NCBI RefSeq assembly: GCF_001294575.1
Contig: NZ_CP012676.1
Span: forward strand, 2,666,001 to 2,730,000
Length of the DNA: 64,000 nucleotides
Source of the DNA: Pseudomonas versuta
GTDB taxonomy: Bacteria > Pseudomonadota > Gammaproteobacteria > Pseudomonadales > Pseudomonadaceae
Direction: 5' to 3'
The position numbers and the translations under genes were made by a program. The notes under the pieces are model-generated. The model did not search any database, was not told the origin of the DNA, and saw only the letters and a list, made by a program, of their open reading frames with translations. The first letter of the stretch is position 1. The number at the start of each line of letters is the position of its first letter. Positions 29,736 through 39,371 of this stretch are shown piece after piece.

Positions 29736-30715
29736 GACTGGCGCGCCGCTCCGCGGTTGAGGCGCAGTAACAGCGCGTTGGCAATGCTGTTGCCGGTAAA
29801 CACCAGCACCGCACAAAACATCACAATCCCCATCAGTAACGGAATATCACCGCGCAAGCCGGCATCGATAGTGGCCTGACCGAGGCCCGGATAAGCGAAG
29901 ACCTTTTCAGCCAGTAACGAACCGCCAATCAATTCCCCCACCGAAGCAAATTGCAGACACAACGCGGGGGTGACGGCGTGGCGCAGAATATGAAAGTTGA
30001 TCAGCGGCCAGCCTTGGTCGCCCTGGGCTTTGGCATAACGAATGAATTCACTGTTCATCACCTCTGCCACCCGGGAGCGGGTGTGCAGCGCAATATTGCC
30101 GACACCCAGAACCCCGAGGGCCAGCATGGGCAAAATCAAATGCCTGAGCTTGTCGCCCCAGGTAGCGGTTTCGGCGCTGCTGCCGGGGGTCCAGGCACAG
30201 CAGATCGGTGCCCAGTTGAGGGTGACGGCAAACAGTGACAGCAACAACAGGCCAATCCAGAAGGTCGGCAGAGACGCGAGCACATAGGACAGGGTCGAGA
30301 TCAACCGGTCGGGCCAGCGATTCAAATAACGGCCGGCCGTCAGCCCCAAGGCCAGACCGACAATCCCGGAAAACAGCCACGCCGACAATAGCAGCGCGAA
30401 TGAGGTGGCAAAGCGCTCGCCAATCACTTGCGACACCGGCGCGTTATAAAGCATCGAGTAGCCGAAGTCGCCTTGCAGGACCTGGCTGAACCAATGCAGG
30501 AAACGCTCCCACAAGGGCAGATCCAGCCCCCAGCGCGCCGCAATCAGCGGGTATTGCTCGGGCGGCACGTGCAACAGGTCGTTGCCGATATAGGCTCGGA
30601 TCGGGTCAACCGGAGAAAAGCTGAGCAAGGTGAACGTACCTGCGGCCGTCACCAGCAGCAGGCACATCAAGCGCACAATATAGAGCGAGAATCCGCGGAT
30701 CACTTGCAGGTCCAC
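29732..30715 (-). CDS. ABC transporter permease, NikB/DppB-like
   Basis: 327 residues. Typical DppB/NikB opening with an N-terminal membrane helix, then LLSFSPVDPIRAYIG and WERFLHWFSQVLQGDFGYS, later RHAVTPALCLQFASVGELIGGSLLAEKVFAYPG in sequence, the EAA region and last spans. It overlaps the end of the binding-protein gene by 16 bases, which couples translation. Confidence 0.9.
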   Translation of the reverse strand: MDLQVIRGFSLYIVRLMCLLLVTAAGTFTLLSFSPVDPIRAYIGNDLLHVPPEQYPLIAARWGLDLPLWERFLHWFSQVLQGDFGYSMLYNAPVSQVIGERFATSFALLLSAWLFSGIVGLALGLTAGRYLNRWPDRLISTLSYVLASLPTFWIGLLLLSLFAVTLNWAPICCAWTPGSSAETATWGDKLRHLILPMLALGVLGVGNIALHTRSRVAEVMNSEFIRYAKAQGDQGWPLINFHILRHAVTPALCLQFASVGELIGGSLLAEKVFAYPGLGQATIDAGLRGDIPLLMGIVMFCAVLVFTGNSIANALLLRLNRGAARQS

Positions 30716-32280
30716 TTCCAGCCATCAAGGCTATTGAGCAGCGACCAGGAACCATGGATTTCCGGAGCGCCTTTGCCCAGGTCGATACATTCATCAGCCA
30801 AATACGTGTGCTGTACGTTCAGCAACCACGCCCAGGCTGCATCGCCTTTGACCCCGGCGCCGGTTTTGCCGTCCCACTCCACTTGCTGCCAGTACGGTAC
30901 TGCCTGCTGCCAGGTCGGAGCATCCAGCGCCTGCTGCAAATGCTGATCGACTACAGGGTTCTTGTAATAGCCGGGGTTGTAGTACTCAACACCTGCGGCC
31001 TTGCTGCTGTAGTGATGGTAAAGCTCCATTGGGTCGAGGCTGCCCCAGCCAAACAGGGTCGGGTTGGCGTGCATGTTGCGCTCAACGGTTTCCCAGCTGC
31101 CGGACTTCAAGTCCACCTCGATACCGACGGGCTTGAGCATGGAGCGCACGGCCTGGGCCAGATCACGCCGGGTCGCATCGCCACTGGCGTACCACAGGGT
31201 GACTTTGGCCGGCAGGCCGTCCTTGGCACGAATGCCACTGGCGGTTTCAACCCATCCGGCTTCATCCAGGATCTGTTTGGCCTTGGCGATATCGCCATCC
31301 TTGAAGGCCGCCTCGGGGTTGTCCCAGGGTAAACCCTGGACCCCGGTGTAGGCAGGAATCCCATGCCCTTCCAGAATCTGGTCCGCCAGCAATTGCCGGT
31401 TGATTGCGTAGTTGATGGCCTTGCGGATTGCCACATCGGCCGTCACATCGTTACCGATGGGGTAGCCATGGGCATCTTTTTCGCCTGACCGGGTGGTAGG
31501 CAGCACAATGCCGCGGTTTTCAACACTGGGGCGCACCCACAGCTTCATGCCGGGCGTCGGGCTTACTGCCAGCGACGGCGCGATTCGCACGATACCCAGT
31601 TGCTTGCTTTGGGCGGCGGCAAACGAGCTGTCCTCATCGAGGAATACAAATACCAGCTTGTCGAAATCGTTTTTCTGCCCCGCGTAATACGGATTGGCCT
31701 CAACAATCAGTTGCTGCCCCGGCTGATAGCTGACCAACCGGTATGGCCCGGCACCTATCGGTTTTTGGGCGTAGGTTTTGGCGTCGTATTTGTCGGCCGA
31801 GACGATGCCCAGCGAGCCGAGCACATTGACGAAGGTACTTTGCGGCGCCTTCAACTCAATGCGCACCGTGAGCGGATCAACCGCCTGGGCCTTGAGGAAG
31901 TTGCCCATATCGACCTTGCCGCCGCTGGCCGCTGCATTGTTGTAGGTGTACGCCACATCCTTGGCCGTCAGGGGCGAGCCATCGGAGAATTTCAAATCGG
32001 GCTTGAGTTTCAGGGTCCAGGTTTTGCCATCGTCACTGGTCTGATAATCACTGAGCAAAAAACTGCTCCAGGACAAGTCCTCGTTTTGCTTGAGCAATGG
32101 GCTGTGCAACAGCAGATAACTGCCGTGACTCCAGCCCAGCATCGGGTCAAAGCCTTCAGTGGGTTCATCACCGATGGCCAGTTGCAGGGTACGGGCCTGC
32201 GCGGAGTAAACCGGCGCGGCCAGTACACTCAGCAAAGCGGTGACCACCAGGGTATTGCGCATCCATGCAGGCTTTGACAT
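30700..32280 (-). CDS. Periplasmic solute-binding protein, family 5 (NikA/DppA type)
   Basis: 526 residues. The signal peptide ends about residue 29 (VYSAQA/RTLQ), followed by the family-5 fold: LSDYQTSDDGKTWTLKLKPD, KFSDGSPLTAKDVAYTYN and PIGAGPYRLVSYQPG. It captures a peptide, nickel chelate or similar ligand for the two permeases and two ATPases downstream. The substrate cannot be read from the sequence, and no metal or peptide enzyme lies nearby. Confidence 0.9.
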   Translation of the reverse strand: MSKPAWMRNTLVVTALLSVLAAPVYSAQARTLQLAIGDEPTEGFDPMLGWSHGSYLLLHSPLLKQNEDLSWSSFLLSDYQTSDDGKTWTLKLKPDLKFSDGSPLTAKDVAYTYNNAAASGGKVDMGNFLKAQAVDPLTVRIELKAPQSTFVNVLGSLGIVSADKYDAKTYAQKPIGAGPYRLVSYQPGQQLIVEANPYYAGQKNDFDKLVFVFLDEDSSFAAAQSKQLGIVRIAPSLAVSPTPGMKLWVRPSVENRGIVLPTTRSGEKDAHGYPIGNDVTADVAIRKAINYAINRQLLADQILEGHGIPAYTGVQGLPWDNPEAAFKDGDIAKAKQILDEAGWVETASGIRAKDGLPAKVTLWYASGDATRRDLAQAVRSMLKPVGIEVDLKSGSWETVERNMHANPTLFGWGSLDPMELYHHYSSKAAGVEYYNPGYYKNPVVDQHLQQALDAPTWQQAVPYWQQVEWDGKTGAGVKGDAAWAWLLNVQHTYLADECIDLGKGAPEIHGSWSLLNSLDGWKWTCK

Positions 32281-32566
32281 CTATCCTCCTGAAATTAAAT
32301 AGCTTCGTCGGGGAATCCCAAAAAAACCATGCGCCAATTCTCGCGCCCAACAGTAATAGCACTCCGGTTTCAAATATCCAGCGGGGATATGACTTTTGAG
32401 GAGATTCTTCATACCGCTGCATTATCTTGTAACAACATAACAACCCCCCGCGACCAGGGCCTCAACATCCAGGCAACCTGCCGCAAGCTCAAGGGCGCGG
32501 CTGTGCTATACCAACTGGGTACGATTGTTCAGACATGGCATGCAGATTCCATTTACAGAGGTTCAC

Positions 32567-33058
32567 ATGTTTAAAGGATTAGCCGGTTCCCTCAAAGACA
32601 AAAACCTACACTCGATCAACGCCCTGCCGTCGAACAACATCGAACTGTTCGACTGCTACACCGGATTGATCCTGGGCCACCTGTATCACAACTTCCCACT
32701 GCCCCTGACCCTCACCGCCGAACGCTTTCTCGATTACAAAAACCTCGGCCCCAGCAACCGCGACGCCCTGGAAAAAGAAGAAACGCTGTTCCTGGCTACC
32801 GTCAAATGGCTGGCCGACGTCGGCTATATCCACTTCGACGGGATGTCGGGGGTTTCGTTTTTCGAAGTAGTGCTGACCAACAGCGGGTTGCTGATTTTGC
32901 GCGCGTTCCCTGAAGGCAAAGACACCGCCCCTACCATCGGTGAGAAGTTGTCGCACTGCACCAAGGACGAAAATACTGACGAACTGCGGGGCCTGGTGAC
33001 AGAAGCACTGGGCCTGGGAAGCCGGATGATCAGCCCGATGACCCGCTCGGGGATTTGA
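32567..33058 (+). CDS. Conserved hypothetical protein
   Basis: 163 residues from the ATG at 32567 (GAGGTTCAC just upstream). A mixed helical protein with PLPLTLTAERFLDYKNLGPS in the middle and a region FDGMSGVSFFEVVLTNSGLLIL that may form a beta-rich core. It has no signal peptide and the family is not recognised. Its last 29 bases overlap the convergent HNH endonuclease gene. Confidence 0.7.
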   Translation: MFKGLAGSLKDKNLHSINALPSNNIELFDCYTGLILGHLYHNFPLPLTLTAERFLDYKNLGPSNRDALEKEETLFLATVKWLADVGYIHFDGMSGVSFFEVVLTNSGLLILRAFPEGKDTAPTIGEKLSHCTKDENTDELRGLVTEALGLGSRMISPMTRSGI

Positions 33059-33815
33059 ACCAGTCGCATTGATCCGCATGCCACTGCAACGCTTCAACAC
33101 TGGCCTTCGCTGAAGGCGAAGTTGGCGTAGCGAGTGGCAAGCCTTGGTATTGCATGTAGTAAGAATTGTGTAGTTGAGGGGCCAGTCGGATTAGCAGCGA
33201 ATCAGGCTCGATTGCAATCAGATACAAATCGAACAGAGTATGAAGGTCAGCACGTAGCAACAAGCCGTTTGACACCACGTGAGTGTGTTCACCCTTATAA
33301 GGATGAATATGCGCAGCTTCTAACACCTCAGCCTGATCGCAGCCAGTGATCGCACATCTTGTGGCGTATGCCTCCAACAACTTCTTACGAAAAGCAGACT
33401 GTCCTCGACGGCGAACAATGCTGGCAACTACTCGCTGTCTAGCGTCATCAACATTTCGAGGATCGAACACACGTTGTTGCTCGGCTTCCACTTCGGCTTT
33501 TTCGAGTTCATGAGCCACCGGACCGGGCGCGGGAGGAAGCTCATCTATCATTTTAATAAGTCTGGACTTAATGGCTGTACCGATGTTTTTCTGCGGCTTT
33601 AGACCAACCACCCATTCAAGCTCTCGCTCTTCATAAATCGCAGAGATGTTTTGCATTCTGCGTTCAAAGGCACCCTCTTCGCGGCCAAAACGATTAGCAA
33701 GTTCACGATACACATGAGCTTTAACGAACTTTGTTGTCGCTACCTGTTGACGCAACATTTCGCCATAAGCTTGAACTGATGCCTTCAGTTCCTCATTGCT
33801 CCATCCGTCCGACAT
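33030..33815 (-). CDS. HNH endonuclease-domain protein
   Basis: 261 residues from the ATG at 33815. The C-terminal half holds an HNH nuclease module: CAITGCDQAEVLEAAHIHPY, then VVSNGLLLRADLHTLFD, with the His-Asn-His pattern and metal ligands. The N-terminal half is charged and helical (WSNEELKASVQAYGEML) and may bind DNA or a partner. Such orphan HNH proteins are often restriction-like defence nucleases. No methyltransferase is adjacent. It overlaps the convergent gene at 32567. Confidence 0.85.
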   Translation of the reverse strand: MSDGWSNEELKASVQAYGEMLRQQVATTKFVKAHVYRELANRFGREEGAFERRMQNISAIYEERELEWVVGLKPQKNIGTAIKSRLIKMIDELPPAPGPVAHELEKAEVEAEQQRVFDPRNVDDARQRVVASIVRRRGQSAFRKKLLEAYATRCAITGCDQAEVLEAAHIHPYKGEHTHVVSNGLLLRADLHTLFDLYLIAIEPDSLLIRLAPQLHNSYYMQYQGLPLATPTSPSAKASVEALQWHADQCDWFKSPSGSSG

Positions 33816-33988
33816 TGCTCCTATCCTTTTTGGTCCGCACCGAAGCACGCAAGGTAAGAGAATTTACCCGACCATGTAGGAAATAAATAATTTCTGTAGG
33901 AGAAATCCCAAACTAGAGCTGCCATCGAACCATTCAACAAAGTGCTCGACGGCCTCCCATAAAGAAAGTGCAAGCCCGCGCTCAGGCA

Positions 33989-35320
33989 CTAGGCACAGGC
34001 CTCAACCACCCACTTCACTTTCGCCAGTGCCCCGCGCAATGCCCCCATCTCCACCGACGCCAGGGCCAGTCTGATTGCGTGGGGTACATGGGTTGAAATG
34101 GCAAAAGGCTGGGCGGTAGAGACCGATATCTGTTCGCGCAGCAATGCCGTGACGACCTGCTCTGCCCGGGCATCCTCGGCCAGGGGCAGCCACACAAAGT
34201 AGGAAAAGGGATGGCGCACACTGTGCAGTCCGGCCAATTGTTCGTCAGCAATGATCTGCCGGGCCTGTGCGTCCTGGCGCTTTTGTACTTCCAGGCGGCT
34301 TACCGTGCCGTCGTCGAGCCATGCACTGGCGATCGAGGTCATCACCCCCGGGGTGTTCCAGGCTGTGACCCTGATCATGCGCTCCAGTGCTGCAATGGTT
34401 TGCGCGGGCGCTGCGATGAAACCTACGCGTAAACCCGCAGCAACATTTTTCGACAGTCCGGATACGTACACCGTCCTTTCCGGTGCCAGCTCGGCCAAGG
34501 GGGACGGCGGGTTTTCTACAAGAAAGGCGTAAGCCGCATCTTCAATAATGTGCAGGTCATGCGCGCGCGCGATGGCTATCAGTTGCTGACGCTGCTCGAG
34601 GCTCATCACCCAGCCCAGCGGATTGTGCAGCGTCGGCATGCTGTAGATCGCACGCACCGACCGGCTGCGACAAAGCCTTTGCAGAGCATCAAGGTCCGGT
34701 CCGCTTTCTGTTACGGGAATCGCTAACACCTCAAGGTGTAGCGCCAGGGCCAAAGCCTTGAAGCCCGGGTAGGTCAACGCATCGACCGCAATCACATCGC
34801 CAGGTTGTAACAGCGACATCAAGGCCACGGTCAAGCCGTGCTGTGCGCCATTGACGATCAGTACCCGCTCGGCAGGTACGTTCAGGCCGCGCGTCAGCAA
34901 GTGGCGGGCGAATGAGGCCCGCTCGTGCAAGCGTCCGCCATGGGGCTGGTAGCGCAGCAGTGATTCCAGGTCGCCGGACAACGCCAACTGGCGCAAGGCG
35001 GTGCGTAACAGCTCGGCCTGGCCCGGTACAGAGGGGTAGTTGTAATTAAGGTCCAGCATTCCCGCCGTCACGTCGGGCTGGTCGATGCCGTGGCCGGGCG
35101 GCAACGATGTTTCTCTGACGAAAGTCCCGCGTCCGGTTTCTCCGCTGACCAGGCCCATGGCCTCAAGCTCTGCGTAAACCCGGCTGGCCGTGACCAGCGC
35201 CAGCCCTTCTGAGGCGGCCAGTTGCCGGTGGGTGGGCAAGCGAGTACCGGGGGCCAGGCGCGCACTGCGGATATCGGCGGCAAAGGTATCCACCAGTGAC
35301 TTGTATCGAGAACGGGGCAT
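33989..35320 (-). CDS. MocR-type regulator: GntR domain fused to PLP aminotransferase-like domain
   Basis: 443 residues from the ATG at 35320. An N-terminal winged helix (RLPTHRQLAASEGLALVTAS, then RVYAELEAMGLVSGETGRGTF) is followed by a class I aminotransferase fold. That fold has NGAQHGLTVALMSLLQPGD, MPTLHNPLGWVMS, DAAYAFL and the PLP-Lys region VYVSGLSKNVAAGLRVGF (SxSKxxxxGLRxG). It is divergent from the EamA exporter at 35419 with 98 bases between starts, so it probably controls that gene in response to an amino compound. Confidence 0.93.
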   Translation of the reverse strand: MPRSRYKSLVDTFAADIRSARLAPGTRLPTHRQLAASEGLALVTASRVYAELEAMGLVSGETGRGTFVRETSLPPGHGIDQPDVTAGMLDLNYNYPSVPGQAELLRTALRQLALSGDLESLLRYQPHGGRLHERASFARHLLTRGLNVPAERVLIVNGAQHGLTVALMSLLQPGDVIAVDALTYPGFKALALALHLEVLAIPVTESGPDLDALQRLCRSRSVRAIYSMPTLHNPLGWVMSLEQRQQLIAIARAHDLHIIEDAAYAFLVENPPSPLAELAPERTVYVSGLSKNVAAGLRVGFIAAPAQTIAALERMIRVTAWNTPGVMTSIASAWLDDGTVSRLEVQKRQDAQARQIIADEQLAGLHSVRHPFSYFVWLPLAEDARAEQVVTALLREQISVSTAQPFAISTHVPHAIRLALASVEMGALRGALAKVKWVVEACA

Positions 35321-35418
35321 CGGGACTTGTATCCATGACAATATTTTGATTGTCATCAATATTCGACCCTAGGATGCACTTTACGCAATCCCGCGATCAG
35401 CCTTGAGAATAAAACTCG

Positions 35419-36315
35419 ATGGAACGTGCCTCCAACCTGCAACACCTGACAACGTCGAACAACCTGAGTGGCTGGCTCAACGGGTTTATCGGCGTGGTTA
35501 TTTTCAGTGGATCGCTGCCTGCCACGCGGGTCGCGGTGCTGGAGTTTGATCCGGTGTTCCTGACCCTGGCCCGCGCTTCGATCGCCGGGGTGATTGCGTT
35601 GTGCGTGCTGCTGCTGTTGCAGGCAAAGCGTCCTGATCGAAGTCAGATTTTTCCATTACTGATCGTGGCCATGGGCGTTGTGGTGGGCTTTCCTTTGCTG
35701 ACTGCGCTGGCGTTGCAGCATGTGACCTCTGCACATTCGATTGTGTTTCTCGGCATGTTGCCACTCTCCACGGCAGCGTTCGCGGTGTTGCGCGGGGGCG
35801 AACGTCCACGCCCGGCATTCTGGCTATTTTCAATCCTGGGCAGCGCGCTGGTGGTGGCATTTGCCGTGTCTCAGGGTCTGACAGCATCTCCCAGAGGCGA
35901 CGTTCTGATGTTCCTGGCGGTCATCATTTGCGGCCTGGGGTATGCAGAAGGCGCAAAGCTGTCCAGGACACTGGGCGGCTGGCAGGTCATATCCTGGGCG
36001 CTGGTGCTATCGCTGCCGGTGATGGCAACCCTGGCGGTTTATTTTGCGCCCTCTTCGTTCGCCAACATCAGCACGCCAGCCTGGCTGGGACTGGCTTACG
36101 TCTCGCTGTTCAGCATGCTGATCGGTTTCGTTTTTTGGTACCGCGGACTTGCCCAGGGAGGCATTGCGGCCGTGGGCCAGCTTCAGCTGTTACAGCCCTT
36201 TTTTGGCTTGGCCCTGGCCGCCACCTTACTGCATGAGACCGTCAGCATCGGCATGTTCGCCGTAACCGGCGCAGTGATCCTGTGTGTGATAGCGGCGAAA
36301 AAATTCGCCAAATAA
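35419..36315 (+). CDS. EamA/DMT-family exporter
   Basis: 298 residues with ten predicted membrane segments in two five-helix repeats (VVIFSGSLPATRVAVLEFDP opening the first, WLGLAYVSLFSMLIGFVFWY in the second). It resembles drug/metabolite or amino-acid exporters. It is divergent from and likely regulated by the MocR protein. A GC-rich hairpin follows. Confidence 0.88.
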   Translation: MERASNLQHLTTSNNLSGWLNGFIGVVIFSGSLPATRVAVLEFDPVFLTLARASIAGVIALCVLLLLQAKRPDRSQIFPLLIVAMGVVVGFPLLTALALQHVTSAHSIVFLGMLPLSTAAFAVLRGGERPRPAFWLFSILGSALVVAFAVSQGLTASPRGDVLMFLAVIICGLGYAEGAKLSRTLGGWQVISWALVLSLPVMATLAVYFAPSSFANISTPAWLGLAYVSLFSMLIGFVFWYRGLAQGGIAAVGQLQLLQPFFGLALAATLLHETVSIGMFAVTGAVILCVIAAKKFAK

Positions 36316-36344
36316 CGATGCAAGGCACACACCTGAAGCCGCGC

Positions 36345-36373
36345 GGGCCCCACGCTCATGGGGCGTGGGGCCC
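36345..36373. terminator. GC-rich hairpin between convergent genes
   Basis: An 11-bp stem, GGGCCCCACGC / GCGTGGGGCCC, with a 7-base loop between the EamA gene and the convergent flavin monooxygenase. There is no T-run, so it may work as a bidirectional barrier. Confidence 0.65.
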
Positions 36374-36379
36374 GGTGGT

Positions 36380-37711
36380 TCAGGCGGTTTTCAGGGCGAA
36401 CCGCGAAGCCGGGCGATTCAAGCCGTAGTGATCGCGCAAGGTGCTACCCGCGTATTCGGAGCGGAACAGGCCGCGCTGGCGCAGGATCGGCAGCACTTCA
36501 TCAAGGAACACCTCAAAACCGTCAGGGAACGCCGGGGGCATCACGTTGAAGCCGTCGGCGGCGCCACTGCGAAACCACTGCTCGATCAGATCAGCAATCT
36601 GCACCGGCGTGCCTACCGGTACCCAGTGCCCTCGCGCACCGGCCAGGCGGTTGATCAACTGGCGCAGCGTCACGTGCTCGCGGTCAACAATATCGATGAT
36701 CAGTTTGAAGCGACTGGACTGGCTTTCACGACTGTCGAAATTGATCAGGTGCCGCGGAAACGGAGCATCCAGATCTTGCCCCGACAGATCGACCCCCAGC
36801 ATGCGGCGCAACTGGCCCAGCGAGATATGCGGCAGTACCAGTTCATTGAGCTCATCAAATTTGCGCTGGGCTTCAGCTTCGCTGCTGGCGATGTACGGGC
36901 TGATGCCCGGCAGGATTTTCAGCTGCCGCGGGTCGCGGCCCACCGCCCTGGCCCGGGCACGGATGTCGTTGGCGAACTCGGTCGCACTGTGCAACGTCTG
37001 GTGCGCGGTAAAAATCGCTTCGGCGTGGCGAGAAGCAAAATCACGTCCGTCCTCGGAAGAGCCCGCCTGCACCTGCACCGGCCGGCCCTGTGGCGAGCGC
37101 GGCGAGTTAAAGGGGCCTTTGACCTTGTAGTGGGCGCCCACATGGTTGATCGCATGCACCTTGCTGGTATCGGCAAACACCCCGGCCGTCTTGTCCAGCA
37201 CCAGCGCATCGTCTTCCCAGCTGTCCCACAAATCGGCAGTTACTTGCACGAATTCTTCGGCCTGGGCGTAGCGATCCTGGGCCGAAGGATGCTGGTCGAG
37301 ACCGAAATTGGCGGCCGCATCGGCCATGGAAGTGGTCACGATGTTCCAGCCGGCGCGGCCGTTGCTGATGTGGTCCAGCGCGCTGAACGCACGGGCCAGA
37401 TTGTAGGGTTCACTATAGGTGGTGCTGGCCGTGGCGATCAGGCCGATGCGCTGGGTGACTGCGGCAATCGCCGCCAGCCAGGTGATGGGCTCGAACCGGA
37501 TACGCAGGCCCTCACGGCCGCTTTCAGACAGTGACGGTGAGTCGGCAAAGAAAATGGCGTCGAGCTTTTCACGTTCAGCGCGTAACGCCAGTTGCTGGTA
37601 ATAGCCGATATCCATCGAGTGTTGGGGCACCGATTGCGGGTGGCGCCAGGCGGCTTCGTGATGGCCGTTGGGGTAGATAAACAAATTGAGGCTGAGCTGG
37701 CGTTCGGACAT
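36380..37711 (-). CDS. FMN-dependent monooxygenase, NtaA/SnaA/DszA-type LLM family
   Basis: 443 residues of the bacterial-luciferase-like fold. Family blocks: LNLFIYPNGHHEAAWRHP at the N-terminus, FADSP, WLAAIAAVTQRIGLIATAST, SNGRAGWNIVTT and a late DGFNVMPPAFPDGFEVF. It uses FMNH2 supplied by a separate reductase. Its place at the end of a sulfate-ester/sulfonate-type operon suggests oxidative release of sulfur from an organosulfur substrate. Substrate unknown. Confidence 0.88.
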   Translation of the reverse strand: MSERQLSLNLFIYPNGHHEAAWRHPQSVPQHSMDIGYYQQLALRAEREKLDAIFFADSPSLSESGREGLRIRFEPITWLAAIAAVTQRIGLIATASTTYSEPYNLARAFSALDHISNGRAGWNIVTTSMADAAANFGLDQHPSAQDRYAQAEEFVQVTADLWDSWEDDALVLDKTAGVFADTSKVHAINHVGAHYKVKGPFNSPRSPQGRPVQVQAGSSEDGRDFASRHAEAIFTAHQTLHSATEFANDIRARARAVGRDPRQLKILPGISPYIASSEAEAQRKFDELNELVLPHISLGQLRRMLGVDLSGQDLDAPFPRHLINFDSRESQSSRFKLIIDIVDREHVTLRQLINRLAGARGHWVPVGTPVQIADLIEQWFRSGAADGFNVMPPAFPDGFEVFLDEVLPILRQRGLFRSEYAGSTLRDHYGLNRPASRFALKTA

Positions 37712-37795
37712 TTTCCGTTCCCTGAAAAGAATAAACCTGACAAGACATGGGCCCGCGCGCGGCGTCAGGCAGCAACCCGCGGCGCAGTAAAAAGA

Positions 37796-38560
37796 TCAGT
37801 GCAGTTCAGCGAAATCACTCAGCACATCGTCGCGCAGGGAGATAAAACGGCTGTCGCTGCGGTTGCGCGGGCGTGGCAGGTCGACGTCGAGAATGCGGCG
37901 GATGCGGCCCGGATTCGGTTGCATCACCACGACGCGATCGCCCAGGAAAACCGCCTCATCCACATCGTGGGTCACCAGGATCATGGTGATTTTTTCCTTG
38001 GCCCAAATGTTTTGCAGCTCGCCCTGCAGGCGCGCTCGGGTCAGGGCATCCAGGGCTCCCAGCGGTTCATCAAGCAGCAATACGCTGGGGCGATTGACCA
38101 GCCCGCGGGCAATTGCCACCCGTTGTGCCATGCCACCGGAGATCTGATGCGGGTAAGCGTCGATAAAATCCTGCAGGCCTACCAGTTCGATGTGCTCACG
38201 CACGGTGTCGCGTTTTTCAGCGCTGCTCAGCGGCGAGTTCTTCAGACCTACCGCGACGTTCTGCTCCACGTTGAGCCAAGGGAACAAGCGGTGGTCCTGG
38301 AACACGATGCCGCGCTCCAGACCCGTGCCTGCGATGGGCTTGCCATTGATCAGGATGCGGCCGTCATATTCCTCATCGAGCCCCAGAATCAGGCGCAGCA
38401 GCGTGGACTTGCCGCAGCCGCTGGCACCGACAATGCTGATGAACTCGCCGGGGGCGATGTCGAGCTGAATGTTGTCCAGCACTTGCAGCTGGGTCGTGCT
38501 GCCCGGGCGGGAGGCAAAACGCTTGCTGATGTTTTCCAGGGTCAGGCCGTTGTTGAGCAT
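37796..38560 (-). CDS. Sulfonate/sulfate-ester ABC transporter ATPase (SsuB/TauB/AtsC type)
   Basis: 254 residues. Walker A GASGCGKSTLLRLIL, signature ISGGMAQRVAIARGL, Walker B SVLLLDEPLGALD, and switch His in ILVTHDVDEAV. This is the standard pattern of nitrate/sulfonate/taurine importers. It energises the two permeases encoded just upstream and may match AtsC of P. putida. Confidence 0.9.
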   Translation of the reverse strand: MLNNGLTLENISKRFASRPGSTTQLQVLDNIQLDIAPGEFISIVGASGCGKSTLLRLILGLDEEYDGRILINGKPIAGTGLERGIVFQDHRLFPWLNVEQNVAVGLKNSPLSSAEKRDTVREHIELVGLQDFIDAYPHQISGGMAQRVAIARGLVNRPSVLLLDEPLGALDALTRARLQGELQNIWAKEKITMILVTHDVDEAVFLGDRVVVMQPNPGRIRRILDVDLPRPRNRSDSRFISLRDDVLSDFAELH

Positions 38561-38585
38561 GCTGCAGTCCTTCTCAAAGTGTTAA

Positions 38586-39371
38586 TCAACGGGGGGCAAT
38601 GCCATACAGGCGCTGCATCCGCCGCTCGCATACCCGCGCCAGTGCATTGAGGCTCCAGCCCACCAGGCCAATCACCACCATGGCGAACAGCACCAGATCC
38701 ATCATGAAATGCTCGCTGCCATCAATCAGCGTGTTGCCAATCCCCTCCCCCGACACCAGCAGGTATTCGGCGCCAATGGTCGCCAGCCAGGAATACACCA
38801 GCGCCAGGTACAGCCCGGTAAAGATCGACGGCAATGCGGCGGGCAACATGACCCCGATGATGGTTTGCCAGCGGGTAAAGCCGTATACCCGCGCCACTTC
38901 CAGCAAGTTAGGCGGCACGTTGCGCAAGCCATCGCAGGTATTGACCACCACCGGCACCAGCGCTGCCAGTGACAGAAACGCCACCTTGGCCACATCGCCC
39001 AGGCCGAACCACACCGAGATCAGCGGGATCCAGGCGAACAGCGAAATCTGTTTGAACGTGTTGAAACTGGGCCCGACCAAACGTTCGAAATGCCGCGACA
39101 GACCCAGCAGGCATCCCAGCACCAGGCCCAGGGTGGTGCCGATAAAAAAACCGCTGAGATTGCGTGCCAGGCTGGCGGAAATCGCGCGCCAGAACTTGTC
39201 CGAGGTGATCTGCTCCCAAGCCGTGACGGCGACTTTTTCCGGTGACACCAACAGCCCCGATTGGCTCCAGCCCTGATGGGATGCCAGCCACCAGATTGCG
39301 ATGGCGGCAATCGGTAACACCCAGCCACGATAGCGACGGCTCCCCGGGCTCGCTGCAATGACCGCGCTCAT
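38586..39371 (-). CDS. ABC transporter permease (SsuC/TauC-like)
   Basis: 261 residues, about six spans, with the SsuC-type EAA loop (LLEVARVYGFTRWQTIIGVMLPAALPSIFTG in sequence). Its start overlaps the stop of the upstream permease by 4 bases. The two permeases are similar to each other in the LLEV-R-YGF-RWQ region and may form a heterodimer. Confidence 0.9.
   Translation of the reverse strand: MSAVIAASPGSRRYRGWVLPIAAIAIWWLASHQGWSQSGLLVSPEKVAVTAWEQITSDKFWRAISASLARNLSGFFIGTTLGLVLGCLLGLSRHFERLVGPSFNTFKQISLFAWIPLISVWFGLGDVAKVAFLSLAALVPVVVNTCDGLRNVPPNLLEVARVYGFTRWQTIIGVMLPAALPSIFTGLYLALVYSWLATIGAEYLLVSGEGIGNTLIDGSEHFMMDLVLFAMVVIGLVGWSLNALARVCERRMQRLYGIAPR

Noticed and set aside
36365..37534. 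A 389-residue plus-strand frame opposite the flavin monooxygenase
   Set aside because: It mirrors the codon bias of a clear LLM-family gene and has no recognisable domain.
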